The translations under genes were made by a program, and so were the position numbers. A stretch of 64,000 nucleotides of DNA from the NCBI GenBank assembly GCA_034522175.1, contig JAXHLQ010000001.1:4836001-4900000 (forward strand), written 5' to 3'. The notes under the pieces are model-generated. The model worked only from the letters and a program-made list of their open reading frames with translations. It searched no databases and was not told the DNA's origin. This document shows, one piece after another, positions 56,124 to 64,000 of the stretch; the first letter of the stretch is position 1, and each line of letters opens with the position of its first letter. The stretch is from JAIPDZ01 sp034522175. GTDB taxonomy: Bacteria > Desulfobacterota > DSM-4660 > Desulfatiglandales > Desulfatiglandaceae.

Positions 56124-57952
56124 TCAAACAGGTTTAGAATCTGCTCCGTGCTGTGTACAGTATTGCCGGATAATATCCAAAAACCGATCCCCGTATTTCT
56201 CCAGCTTGACCGCTCCGATCCCGTGGATATTCATTAAACCGCTGCGGCTTTGGGGGAAAAACGTCAGCCATCTCCATTAACGTCCGATCGGAGAAGATCA
56301 CATAGGGAGGTACGCCCCCACGGTCGGCGAGGTGCTTGCGTTCCTTTCTCAGAATCTCGAAGAGATCGGGGTCATAGGCTCTGGTCTCGGCCTTTTCCCT
56401 TTTCCTAACCGGGTCTGTGTTATTCTCTTCAAGCCTTCCCGTGACCTTCGCTTGACCCCGAAGAACCTGCCACCCCTGTTCAGTCAGGCTCAGGCCGCCG
56501 AACTCCATATCCTGAATCAACAGCCTTTTCTGAATAAACTGACGGGAGAGCTGGACCCACTGTTTTTTGGAGTATTCCTGGCCGACCCCATAGGTAGAGA
56601 GCCGATCGTGCCTGAGCTCCATCACCCTTTTGGCCTGTGACCCGCGCAGGACATCAATGATGTGGCCCGCCCCGAACCGTTCGCCGGTTCGTTTCACGCA
56701 GGACAGGAACTTCTGTGCAGAAATGGTGATATCCGTCAAGTCCTTCTCGTCGATCAGGCAGTTATCGCATGCGCCGCAGTTTTCTTTTTGGCTGGCCTCT
56801 TCTCCGAAATAGCTCAGGAGGGGAATACGACGGCAATCTTCCGTCTCAATGTAGCCCAGAAAGGCATTTAGATGGATGTTGGCCACCCGCTGTTCATGCG
56901 CCGGTTTTTGGTTGATGAAATATTTGACCTTCTGGATATCGGCATAGCTGAACAACAAGAGACAGTGGGACAAAAGGCCGTCCCGTCCTGCCCTGCCGAT
57001 TTCCTGGTAATAGCTTTCCATGTTCCGGGGCATGTCGTAATGGACCACAAACCGTACATTGGGCTTGTCAATCCCCATACCAAAGGCAATGGTCGCCACC
57101 ATGATATGGACATCATCACGGATAAAGGCCTCCTGGTTTTTGTTCCGCTCAACATCGGATAAACCCGCATGATAGGGCCGAACCGAATACCCGCTCCGCT
57201 TAAGAGATTCATAAAGCTCATCCACCTGGCGCCGGGAAAAACGGTAAGACAATTCCGGATTGTTCAGGGAATTCTGTAATAAACTGCAGGGTCTGTTGGA
57301 ATGGATTCTCCTTGTGGACTACCCGTAGAAAGAGATTTTCCCGGTTGAAACTCCCAATGAATTCATTCGATTTCCTAAATCCGAGACTGGTCTTGATGTC
57401 TTCACGGACCCTTGGCGTGGCGGTGGCGGTCAGGGCCACACACACGGCCCCCTGGAAACGGCTTCTTATATCGGCAATCTGCCGGTACTCCGGACGGAAG
57501 TCATGCCCCCATTCAGAAATACAGTGGGCTTCATCTATGGTAAGGCAGTCCACCCGCAGAGACGAGAGGAGCGCCAGCATATTGGGCCGTAACAGGGCTT
57601 CCGGGGCCATGTACAGCAGTTTGATTGAACCCGCTTTCACGGCATCCACATTGCGGCGGTAGGCTTCGACCGTTAATGCGCTGTTCAATACGGCCGCCGG
57701 CACACCCGTCTGGACCAACTGGGTCACCTGGTCCTTCATCAGAGATATGAGCGGGGACACCACGACGGTGAGACCTTCGAAGAGCAGCGCGGGGATCTGA
57801 TAGCACAACGACTTACCCCCGCCTGTGGGCATGACGACCAGGGTATCCCGCTTCTTGAGGAGGTTATCGATAATCTCCGCCTGGAGTGGCCGGAATGTAC
57901 CGTAACCGAAAACCCGACTTAGAATCTGTTTGGCCTCGTTTTTCATACGCAA
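56124..57952 (-). CDS. recQ: ATP-dependent DNA helicase RecQ, two frameshifts
   Basis: About 609 residues across two breaks (near 57235 and 56262). Walker A is VVMPTGGGKSLCYQIPALLF, motif II is LTIDEAHCISEWGHDFRPEY (D-E-A-H), and ALTATATPRVREDI is motif III. After the first break come CFSRRQVDELYESLKRSGYS and VATIAFGMGIDKPNVRFVVH, then IGRAGRDGL. The zinc domain is NCGACDNCL. The RQC winged helix follows. After the second break an HRDC-like end is SGLMNIHGIGAVKLEKYGDR, stopping at 56124-56126. It unwinds DNA 3' to 5' in repair and recombination. Both breaks look like assembly indels. Confidence 0.9.
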
Positions 57953-57974
57953 TGATGTGGTGACGACCCCCGGC

Positions 57975-59042
57975 CTATCTCAAAACCATCGCCTTCTCAG
58001 GGCATATCTCCTGACAGCAGAAGCACGTGACGCACAGGTCCATATCCACCTGGGGAAGGCCGTCCACCATGGTCAGTGCCGATCCGGGACATTGTTCCAC
58101 ACAGGTCTCACACGCGGTACACAGATCCGGATCGGCCCGGGGCGTCAGCAGGGTCTTTTGATGGATCATATCCTGGATGGCCGGATTATCCAGGATCGCT
58201 TCACCTCCTAACGGGGGGAGTTTGAAGTCGGAGAGGGGTTTAAACTCGCCTTCGATCTCGATCTGTTCGGAATCAAAGCTCCCAAATCCCAGCTCAACGG
58301 CCTTTTCAAAAAAGCGCAGGCGACCCGGATCGAGGCCCATCATCCGGGCCATGACCGCATCCAAGGCCACCGCATTATTTGAGGCCAGGATGAGACCGAT
58401 ATCCCGCAAATCCGGGGATGCCGGCCCGTTTCCCTCCATGCCCACCACCGCGTCCATTATGAAGAGATCCGGCACCCGGATGCCGAAGACCTCCACGATA
58501 ACCTCGTGGAACCGCTTGGGCGATCCGGCCGCCTTATGGAGCAGGGCCTTCTGGGCACCGGGTAGAATGCCATAGCTGTTCTTGATTGCACCGGTGATGA
58601 CGGTCAACCCGTGGGTTTTGAATTTTGGCAGGCTGATGATGAGATCCGCATCTAATACCGCCTCGGAGACGTTTACCCTGGCCATGAATTCAGGGTCGAA
58701 CGAAACGGGCCGAGATGCATTTCCGATGTTTTCATAATGGCCTTTGGCCGCTTCCATCAATCCGGCCTGTTTAAAACTCTCCTCGTTGTCTCCGTAATTG
58801 AAGAGCCCGGGGTTATCACCCACCACCAAAGATGCGGGTGTCATTGCTTCCACCCGCTCCACCACGGCTCGAAGCACCGCCGGATGAGTGACGATCCCCT
58901 CTTCCGGCCCTGAGGCCCGAAGGACATTGGGTTTGATTAACACCTTTTTCCCCCTGGCATCGATGGGGAACAGGTCCAACGCGCGATCCACTGCCTCACG
59001 CACCGATGAATAATCCGCCGGATGAATCATGACTTGAAACAT
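57975..59042 (-). CDS. DUF362 domain protein with two [4Fe-4S] clusters
   Basis: 355 residues. The DUF362 part runs about 10-290: KKVLIKPNVLRASGPEEGIV, SLVVGDNPGLFNYGDNEESF, DADLIISLPKFKTHGLTVIT, GAIKNSYGILPGAQK and DLFIMDAVVGMEGNGPAS. The C-terminal ferredoxin has two C-x2-C-x2-C-x3-C-P motifs: DLCTACETCVEQCPGSALTM and DLCVTCFCCQEICPEKAMVL. DUF362 proteins occur in anaerobes and are thought to be redox or metal-cofactor proteins without a proven reaction. The gene lies 11 bases downstream of the FGGY kinase gene and next to an AOR gene, suggesting electron transfer to or from AOR. Confidence 0.88.
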   Translation of the reverse strand: MFQVMIHPADYSSVREAVDRALDLFPIDARGKKVLIKPNVLRASGPEEGIVTHPAVLRAVVERVEAMTPASLVVGDNPGLFNYGDNEESFKQAGLMEAAKGHYENIGNASRPVSFDPEFMARVNVSEAVLDADLIISLPKFKTHGLTVITGAIKNSYGILPGAQKALLHKAAGSPKRFHEVIVEVFGIRVPDLFIMDAVVGMEGNGPASPDLRDIGLILASNNAVALDAVMARMMGLDPGRLRFFEKAVELGFGSFDSEQIEIEGEFKPLSDFKLPPLGGEAILDNPAIQDMIHQKTLLTPRADPDLCTACETCVEQCPGSALTMVDGLPQVDMDLCVTCFCCQEICPEKAMVLR

Positions 59043-59053
59043 ATTTTCCTCCT

Positions 59054-60613
59054 TTAACGTGGATATCCGGTAATTTCCCGGATTCTTTCATATAACGGTC
59101 GAAGGCCGTCATACATCTTTTTGTAGACCTCACCATACAGCCTGCCGTACAGCATGTGTGTTTCCATATGCGGCTCAAAGGTCTCACCCACATGGGTCAT
59201 GGCCGCAACCGCTTTTGGAAAATCACTATGAAGACCGAGACCCACGGCCCCATCCATGGCAGCCCCAAGTCCGGATGTCTCATAAATGGCCGGCTTTTCC
59301 GCGGGTATCCCGAACACATCGGCGGTCACCTGCATGGCGACACGGCTCTGAGACCCGCCCCCCGAGACACGGAGGCGTTCGATGGGAACCCGGGTCCGCT
59401 TTTCAATCCGCTCCTTTCCGTCCCTGAGTGCATAGGCGAGGCCCTCCAGGATCGACCGAAACAGGTGGGCACGGGTATGCACGTCCCCAAACCCGATAAT
59501 GGCCCCTTTGGCCTCTGGACCCGGCATCTTTAATCCGGGCGTCCAATAGGGCTGGAGCATCAGTCCCAGTGACCCGGGAGGGATATCCGCCACCAACTGG
59601 TCGAACAAGGTCTCGGCCGCCACCCCGTCCAGTTCGGCTTGACGGCATTCAGGAAAACCAAACTCTTCCTTGAACCAGTTGACCATCCAGAAGCCCCGGT
59701 AGATCTGCACCTCCAGGGTATGGGTGTCGGGAATGGCGGACGGGTAAGCGGGCAGAAGCCGGATGGGCTCCAGATATTTCTCATGGGTGACATTGATGGT
59801 GGCGGTGGTGCCGTAACTGAGGCACCCCACCGATGGGTCCAGGCATCCCGACCCAATGACCTCGCATGCCTTGTCGGCCGCTGATGCGATCAACGGGACT
59901 CCTTCGGGAATACCCGTCTGTTCAGCAGCCGCCCGGGTGATGGACCCCATGAGGCTCCCAGGGGGTACCAGTTCCGGAAGGAGGCCCATGTCCATGGGGA
60001 CGGCACGCCACTTCCAATCCCACCCTGCCGACCATTTCAGCCGTTTATAATCAAAGGGGATATAGCCCACCTGGCATCCCACAGAGTCTCGAAACGCTCC
60101 GATGAGGCGATGCGTGAGATAGCCCGAAAGGAGCAGATACTTGTGGGTCTGTTCCCAGATCTCCGGTTCATGTGTTCGAATCCAGTTGACTTCAGCCTCG
60201 GCCTGGAGATAAGCGACCGTGCTTTTCAACCCCAGAATCCGGAACAAAATCCCCCACATGCCCTTGAGCCACGGCAGGCCGTCGGTCTTTCGCTGATCGA
60301 GCCATAAGATGGCCGGGCGAAGGGGCCGGCCATTTTTGTCCAGATTGATCACCGTCCCCCGCTGGGTCGTCAATGCCACACCCGCGATGCATCCCTTGTC
60401 CACACCATTTTGTTCCCAAAGCGCGTTGCAGGCCTTACAGAGGGCCTCCCAGAATACCTCCGGGTCCTGCTCCGCCCAGCCGGGATGCTTGGAAAAATAG
60501 GGTTTGAACGGTACCCGGACATGCGCCCTGAGCATTCCCTGGGCATCGAAGAGGAGCGCCTTGAGACTCTGGGTCCCGTTGTCGATGGCCAAGATGAGGT
60601 CTTTGTCGGTCAT
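59054..60613 (-). CDS. FGGY-family carbohydrate kinase (xylulokinase-like)
   Basis: 519 residues of the FGGY fold. The N-terminal phosphate-1 motif is LILAIDNGTQSLKALLFDAQ, with the aspartate and the D-N-G-T loop. LRPAILWLDQRKTDGLPWLK is the sugar-binding region, and CLSYGTTATINVTHEKYL is a phosphate loop. The C-terminal signature is LRVSGGGSQSRVAMQVTADV. Xylulose, glycerol or related polyols are typical substrates; the sequence does not decide. It lies between the DUF362 and AOR genes on one strand, which is unusual for a sugar kinase and suggests a shared carbohydrate-derived aldehyde route. Confidence 0.88.
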   Translation of the reverse strand: MTDKDLILAIDNGTQSLKALLFDAQGMLRAHVRVPFKPYFSKHPGWAEQDPEVFWEALCKACNALWEQNGVDKGCIAGVALTTQRGTVINLDKNGRPLRPAILWLDQRKTDGLPWLKGMWGILFRILGLKSTVAYLQAEAEVNWIRTHEPEIWEQTHKYLLLSGYLTHRLIGAFRDSVGCQVGYIPFDYKRLKWSAGWDWKWRAVPMDMGLLPELVPPGSLMGSITRAAAEQTGIPEGVPLIASAADKACEVIGSGCLDPSVGCLSYGTTATINVTHEKYLEPIRLLPAYPSAIPDTHTLEVQIYRGFWMVNWFKEEFGFPECRQAELDGVAAETLFDQLVADIPPGSLGLMLQPYWTPGLKMPGPEAKGAIIGFGDVHTRAHLFRSILEGLAYALRDGKERIEKRTRVPIERLRVSGGGSQSRVAMQVTADVFGIPAEKPAIYETSGLGAAMDGAVGLGLHSDFPKAVAAMTHVGETFEPHMETHMLYGRLYGEVYKKMYDGLRPLYERIREITGYPR

Positions 60614-60697
60614 GCTTTCTGTTCGCGTGCGGCAGCGAATGGCAATTCAGCCCACAGGGTCAGCGTGCCGGGGATCGGTTTGAGGGCCAGCGCCACA

Positions 60698-62607
60698 TCA
60701 AGAATTATCTCCATTCTCTTTGTCGCCCGTGATCTCAATGTTCAGCGCATGGAGGGTCTTTAAGGAGGGAACGCCGTTCATGTCGTATCCCCGCCGCCGA
60801 TAATAGGTATCCAGCATCCTGTCCAGGGGCACCACGCGCTGTTTCGGGTCCCCCACGCGGCCCTCCTTCAAAAACCGATCCGGCAGAATGTCATCCCGGC
60901 GGCTGATCCCCTCGCGGGTGTTCATGAATCGCTCGAGGGTATGGATGCGGGTGCCCGCCTTCAAAAAGTCCCGTGGCGACATCTTGATCCCGGTCACCGA
61001 ACCATACAACCCGGAATAAATGGAGACATCCATGAGCCGGGTGGCTATTCCCGGGAGATAGCGCATGTTGAGATTGAGCAGAAACCTGGGCGTATATTTA
61101 ACCATCGGGGGTTCAAGGAGATAGGCGTATGACGTAAACAGGCAGGTTTGAAGGGAATTAATCCCTGCATACAGGTCCTCGAAAAATACCACAAACGGTG
61201 CCTTGGCCCTGGTCGTATAAGGATACAGGAATCCGAACATGACCTCCGGTGCAAACGTCGTGGACGAGAGATGACATGCCCCCCGGTTGGCCACGGCATA
61301 GGAAAGTCCCTGGCCCCAGGAGCCCCGGGGATCATAGGCGGCCATCTCCAGACCTTTGACCTGAATGGCAAAGGATTTTCCCCCGTATTTTTCAGACAGC
61401 CATCGGGTTCCGTTGGCCATCTCATCTCCGAATCCCCGCCGATGGGCCATATCTCGGAGCGCATCTGCAACCCCTTCATCGGATCCAAATCTCAGCGACG
61501 TTTCAATCAACCCCTTTTCACCCGCCTCCATGGTGTAACCAAGGACGCCACCGGCTGATATGGTATCCATCCCCATTTGGTTGCAGATGTCATTATACCT
61601 GATGATCTGATCCGGGCTAAAATTACCGAGATTCGTCCCCAGTAGCCCGACGGTTTCGTATTCGGGTATACCGTGGCGGGTACCGTCTTCAAGGGTTCCT
61701 TCGTGGCCACAGAGAATGGTGCACGGTTTACAGGTGCTGTGACGGGTGTGATATCGCCTCGCCATGGTTTCCCCCGACACCTTCTCAGCCAGCTCATGCC
61801 GACCGACCGTGAAGTTCCTTACCGGGAGAATGCCCCCTTCATTACACCAGTTCACATTGGCACTGGTGCCGTAGTTACGATAGGTATGGGATGTAAACCG
61901 GTTTCGGTTGATGTAACGGGTAGCCCTCTTCTTAATCTTCTCAAATTTCCCAACATCCCTCGGGATGATTCGCATCTCACCCCCTTTGGCCACAACGGCC
62001 TTCAGGTGCTTTGCCCCCATGACGGCCCCCATGCCGCCGCGCCCAAGGAAGCGATGTCCGGAGGCGATGTTGGCGATATTCACCTGATTTTCTCCCGCGG
62101 GACCGATGGCAATCGCACCATCCCTTTTCCCCATCTGAAGCGCTTCCTGGGTGCCCCCGTATCCATGCCCCACAGGTGATCGGCATCTTTAAATGCCACC
62201 CCCCGGCTATCGATTACGAGATACATGGGCGTTGGAGACCGTCCGGTAATCAAGAGCTCGTCATAGCCGGCGGTTTTAAGGGCCATGCCGAAAGGCCCGC
62301 CGCAGGAAGATACCGCCATGATACCGGTCAGGGGGGATTTGGTCAGGCCTGAAAACCGACCCGAACAGGGGGCACCCGTCCCCATGAGGACACCCATCAT
62401 GAAAGCGAGATAGTTCTTCTCTCCCAATGGATCAACACCGGGGATCAGGCGGTCGTACAGGAGTTTCAGCCCCAGCCCTTTGCCGCCCAGGTACATTCTG
62501 CGGTCCTCATCCGACACATGCACCAGGTGCACTTCCTTACGGGTTAAATCGACTTCGAGTACCCGGTTGCTTGTTCCTGTTATATCTACGCGCTCGGCTT
62601 TAGACAT
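60698..62607 (-). CDS. Aldehyde:ferredoxin oxidoreductase, one frameshift
   Basis: The reconstructed protein is about 635 residues with one break near 62160. The N-terminus is VLEVDLTRKEVHLVHVSDED, then GGKGLGLKLLYDRLIPGVDP and GTGAPCSGRFSGLTKSPLTG. After the break come IASGHRFLGRGGMGAVMGAK (the pterin-binding loop of AOR) and STCKPCTILCGHEGTLEDGT with three Cys of the [4Fe-4S] site (C-x2-C-x3-C). YAGINSLQTCLFTSYAYL holds the fourth. It is a tungsten/molybdopterin enzyme that oxidises aldehydes to acids and reduces ferredoxin. It is the first gene of an operon with an FGGY kinase and DUF362. Confidence 0.9.
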
Positions 62608-62797
62608 CTTCCTGCATGCTGATATAGGATTAGGGCTTCATACGATACATCTCACTCACCATAGCACAGGAGAATCCGCATGTCATTCTCTTCTCCTGCG
62701 ACTCCAGCAATTCTAATTTTTATTGAGTCGAAATCGCTATCGGAATCGGTATCGAATGGCATTTACTACACTCTCGAAATGTTTTCAAAACAGGCGG

Positions 62798-62826
62798 TTG
62801 ACGAATCCTGATCATTCTGCTATACA
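62798..62826 (+). promoter_or_regulatory. Sigma-70-type promoter of the TPR protein gene
   Basis: TTGACG (62798-62803) and TATACA (62821-62826) are 17 bases apart, a near-consensus promoter. The coding start at 62887 gives a leader of about 50 bases. The upstream region to 62608 holds no gene. Confidence 0.65.
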
Positions 62827-62886
62827 ATTACAGACTAAATTAGAGCTGTCGGCGATTTTCAATCAAGAAGCGTTAAGGAGTCAACC

Positions 62887-63300
62887 ATGTACAAAAGCAT
62901 TTCGTTTCTTACCTTTCTGGCATTTCTCCTCGCCCTGGTTTTCATAACCCCAAATCCGTGTCTATCCCAGGATCCGAGTCCGTCCGACGCGGATAAGGCC
63001 CTGTGCAGCAAGATGCTCCGTTTCGGCAAGGAGGCCTATATGCGCGGGAAATACTTGGACGCCAAAGAATATTTCAGAAAGGCCATCAAGGCGGATCCCA
63101 GCTCCATGGAGGCCTGGATCTTTTATGATCAGGCAGTGATCTTTGCATTGGCCGAAAAGGTGGAAAAGAAGGCGGATTTGGTCCTCCCGGATACATCCGC
63201 AAGAAAGGAAACCACCTCTCTCGGAACCCCGCCACCGCCCGAACCGGAGCCCAAGGAGGAAAAGATCGAATTTAAGATCGTTGAAGACGAAGGCTGTTAA
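62887..63300 (+). CDS. Small secreted TPR-like protein
   Basis: 137 residues. The signal peptide (SFLTFLAFLLALVFITPNPC) is cleaved near PCLSQ; a lipobox is not convincing. A single TPR-like helix pair, KEAYMRGKYLDAKEYFRKAI and KADPSSMEAWIFYDQAVIFA, follows. A Pro/Glu-rich tail (PPPPEPEPKEEKIEFK) ends with DEGC. AAGGAG precedes the ATG, and the promoter is 60 bases upstream. The following gene is a YeeE/YedE sulfur or selenium transporter 19 bases on, so this protein may be its periplasmic partner. Its function is unknown. Confidence 0.65.
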   Translation: MYKSISFLTFLAFLLALVFITPNPCLSQDPSPSDADKALCSKMLRFGKEAYMRGKYLDAKEYFRKAIKADPSSMEAWIFYDQAVIFALAEKVEKKADLVLPDTSARKETTSLGTPPPPEPEPKEEKIEFKIVEDEGC

Positions 63301-63319
63301 ATATTCGGGGGGGACCACC

Positions 63320-64000
63320 ATGAACGACAAGCAAAAGGAAAGTGTACTGGGCGGTATCTTAAAAAGAGGGTACATCGCCATATTTCATGACAACTGGCCC
63401 ATATGGGTGGGTGGCATCTTGATCGGCATCATGAGCATCATCACCTTTGCCTGGGCCAGGCCCTGGGGGTAGCCGGCGGCCTGAGGAACTGGGGGGATTG
63501 GTTCTTCAGCATGATCGGCGTTTATTCCCACAAACCGCTTTCGCCGCTGATTTCAACCAACTCCATCCTGACGCTGGGGTTGTTGTGGGGGGCATTCGGC
63601 TCGGCTTTGATGTCCAAGCAGTTCGCCATCCGCAACGCACCGCCCCTGGAACTGATCAAGGGAATTGTGGGCGGCACCCTCATGGGTATCGGCGCCGCCA
63701 TGGCGGGCGGGTGTAATGTGGGCGGGTTTTATTCCGCCGTAAGCGCCCTCTCCTTCAGCGGCATTGCCATGATGATCGGCCTGGTTATGGGGGCGTATCT
63801 GGGTCTTCGCTATATCTATTGGGAATTGGAGCATCTGCCCGGGGGGTCTGCGGGCGGTGCCGTCGGTGAAAGAAAAGAAAAGGGCTTCAACTGGCTGAGT
63901 GTGGAACCTTATCTCGGTGCAGCCATTCTGCTGGCCGGTATTGTCTGCGCCTGGATCTACAGTGACAAGGCCCTGACACGCATTGGCGGGCTTCTTTTAT
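63320..64000 (+). CDS. YeeE/YedE-family transporter, N-terminal part, frameshift; runs off the window
   Basis: The first 50 residues (KRGYIAIFHDNWPIWVGGIL, then IGIMSIITFAWARPWG) stop at a TAG, but one missing G in GGGGG near 63465 restores GLRNWGDWFFSMIG. The frame continues LWGAFGSALMSKQFAIRNAP and MGIGAAMAGGCNVGGFYSAV, the diagnostic G-G-C-N-x-G motif of YeeE/YedE proteins, whose Cys passes a sulfur- or selenium-containing ligand through the membrane. Several membrane helices follow until the window ends. In selenoprotein-using bacteria a related YedE is thought to carry selenium. The DsrE selenoprotein at 1-218 makes that relevant but does not prove it. Confidence 0.8.

Overview
The window looks like chromosomal DNA of an anaerobic Desulfobacterota (former Deltaproteobacteria) bacterium, probably a sulfate reducer or close relative. 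This is inferred from the gene types: a MetF enzyme with a MetV-type zinc domain, a methyl-transfer protein with a corrinoid domain and a RACE-type activator, an aldehyde:ferredoxin oxidoreductase, 4-hydroxybutyryl-CoA dehydratase, a DUF362 ferredoxin protein, DUF2284, DsrE and YeeE/YedE sulfur (or selenium) proteins, and an Omp85/TamB pair. Base composition is moderately GC-rich. No rRNA, CRISPR array, phage or intact insertion sequence was seen. The only RNA gene found is a tRNA-Ser.

Layout. 0-5.8 kb: the end of a DsrE-family gene with an in-frame TGA (probable selenocysteine), a HEPN/MNT pair, a promoter with an internal inverted repeat ahead of a lipoprotein, PadR and TSUP genes, a phosphate-selective-type porin, and a second, decayed DsrE tail. 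5.9-10.4 kb: a cation/proton module, with a minus-strand CPA1-type antiporter behind a clear fluoride riboswitch and a plus-strand TrkA-Usp fusion plus CPA2 antiporter. 10.5-23.2 kb: mostly single genes (hydrolases, a quinone-oxidoreductase-like protein, SDR, HAD, NlpC/P60, DUF2284, a FAH-family hydratase and 4-hydroxybutyryl-CoA dehydratase). 23.2-27.7 kb: an ASKHA/RACE-type activator next to one polypeptide that joins a UroD-type methyltransferase, a pterin-binding methyltransferase and a B12 domain. 28.0-29.7 kb: amtB-glnK behind a sigma-54-type promoter. 29.8-36.3 kb: an accessory block of secreted proteins, several sharing a C-terminal domain, with truncated genes and low-complexity DNA. 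36.3-45.5 kb: a glycosyltransferase and a cupin, then a tight plus-strand run of divergent PGK, PurN-like protein, Hsp20, Lon-like protease, Cys-cluster protein, methyltransferase and MetF-MetV. 45.7-55.7 kb: tadA, tRNA-Ser, gene remnants, tamA-tamB, and DUF169-coaE. 55.8-62.6 kb: recQ and an AOR/FGGY kinase/DUF362 operon. 62.9-64 kb: a small TPR protein and a truncated YeeE/YedE gene.

How the genes fit together. Three themes recur. One-carbon and corrinoid chemistry: the fused methyltransferase with its activator, MetF-MetV, and a formyltransferase paralogue. CoA-ester and aldehyde metabolism: 4-hydroxybutyryl-CoA dehydratase, AOR and a broken CoA-transferase. Sulfur and selenium handling: the DsrE selenoprotein, TSUP and YedE.

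A caution on quality. More than twenty single-base frameshifts interrupt otherwise well-conserved proteins, including housekeeping ones (recQ, tamB, the coaE region). Many fall in G or C runs, so most are more likely assembly indels than real pseudogenes. For such genes the coordinates given here span the whole reconstructed gene across the break, and the break is described.
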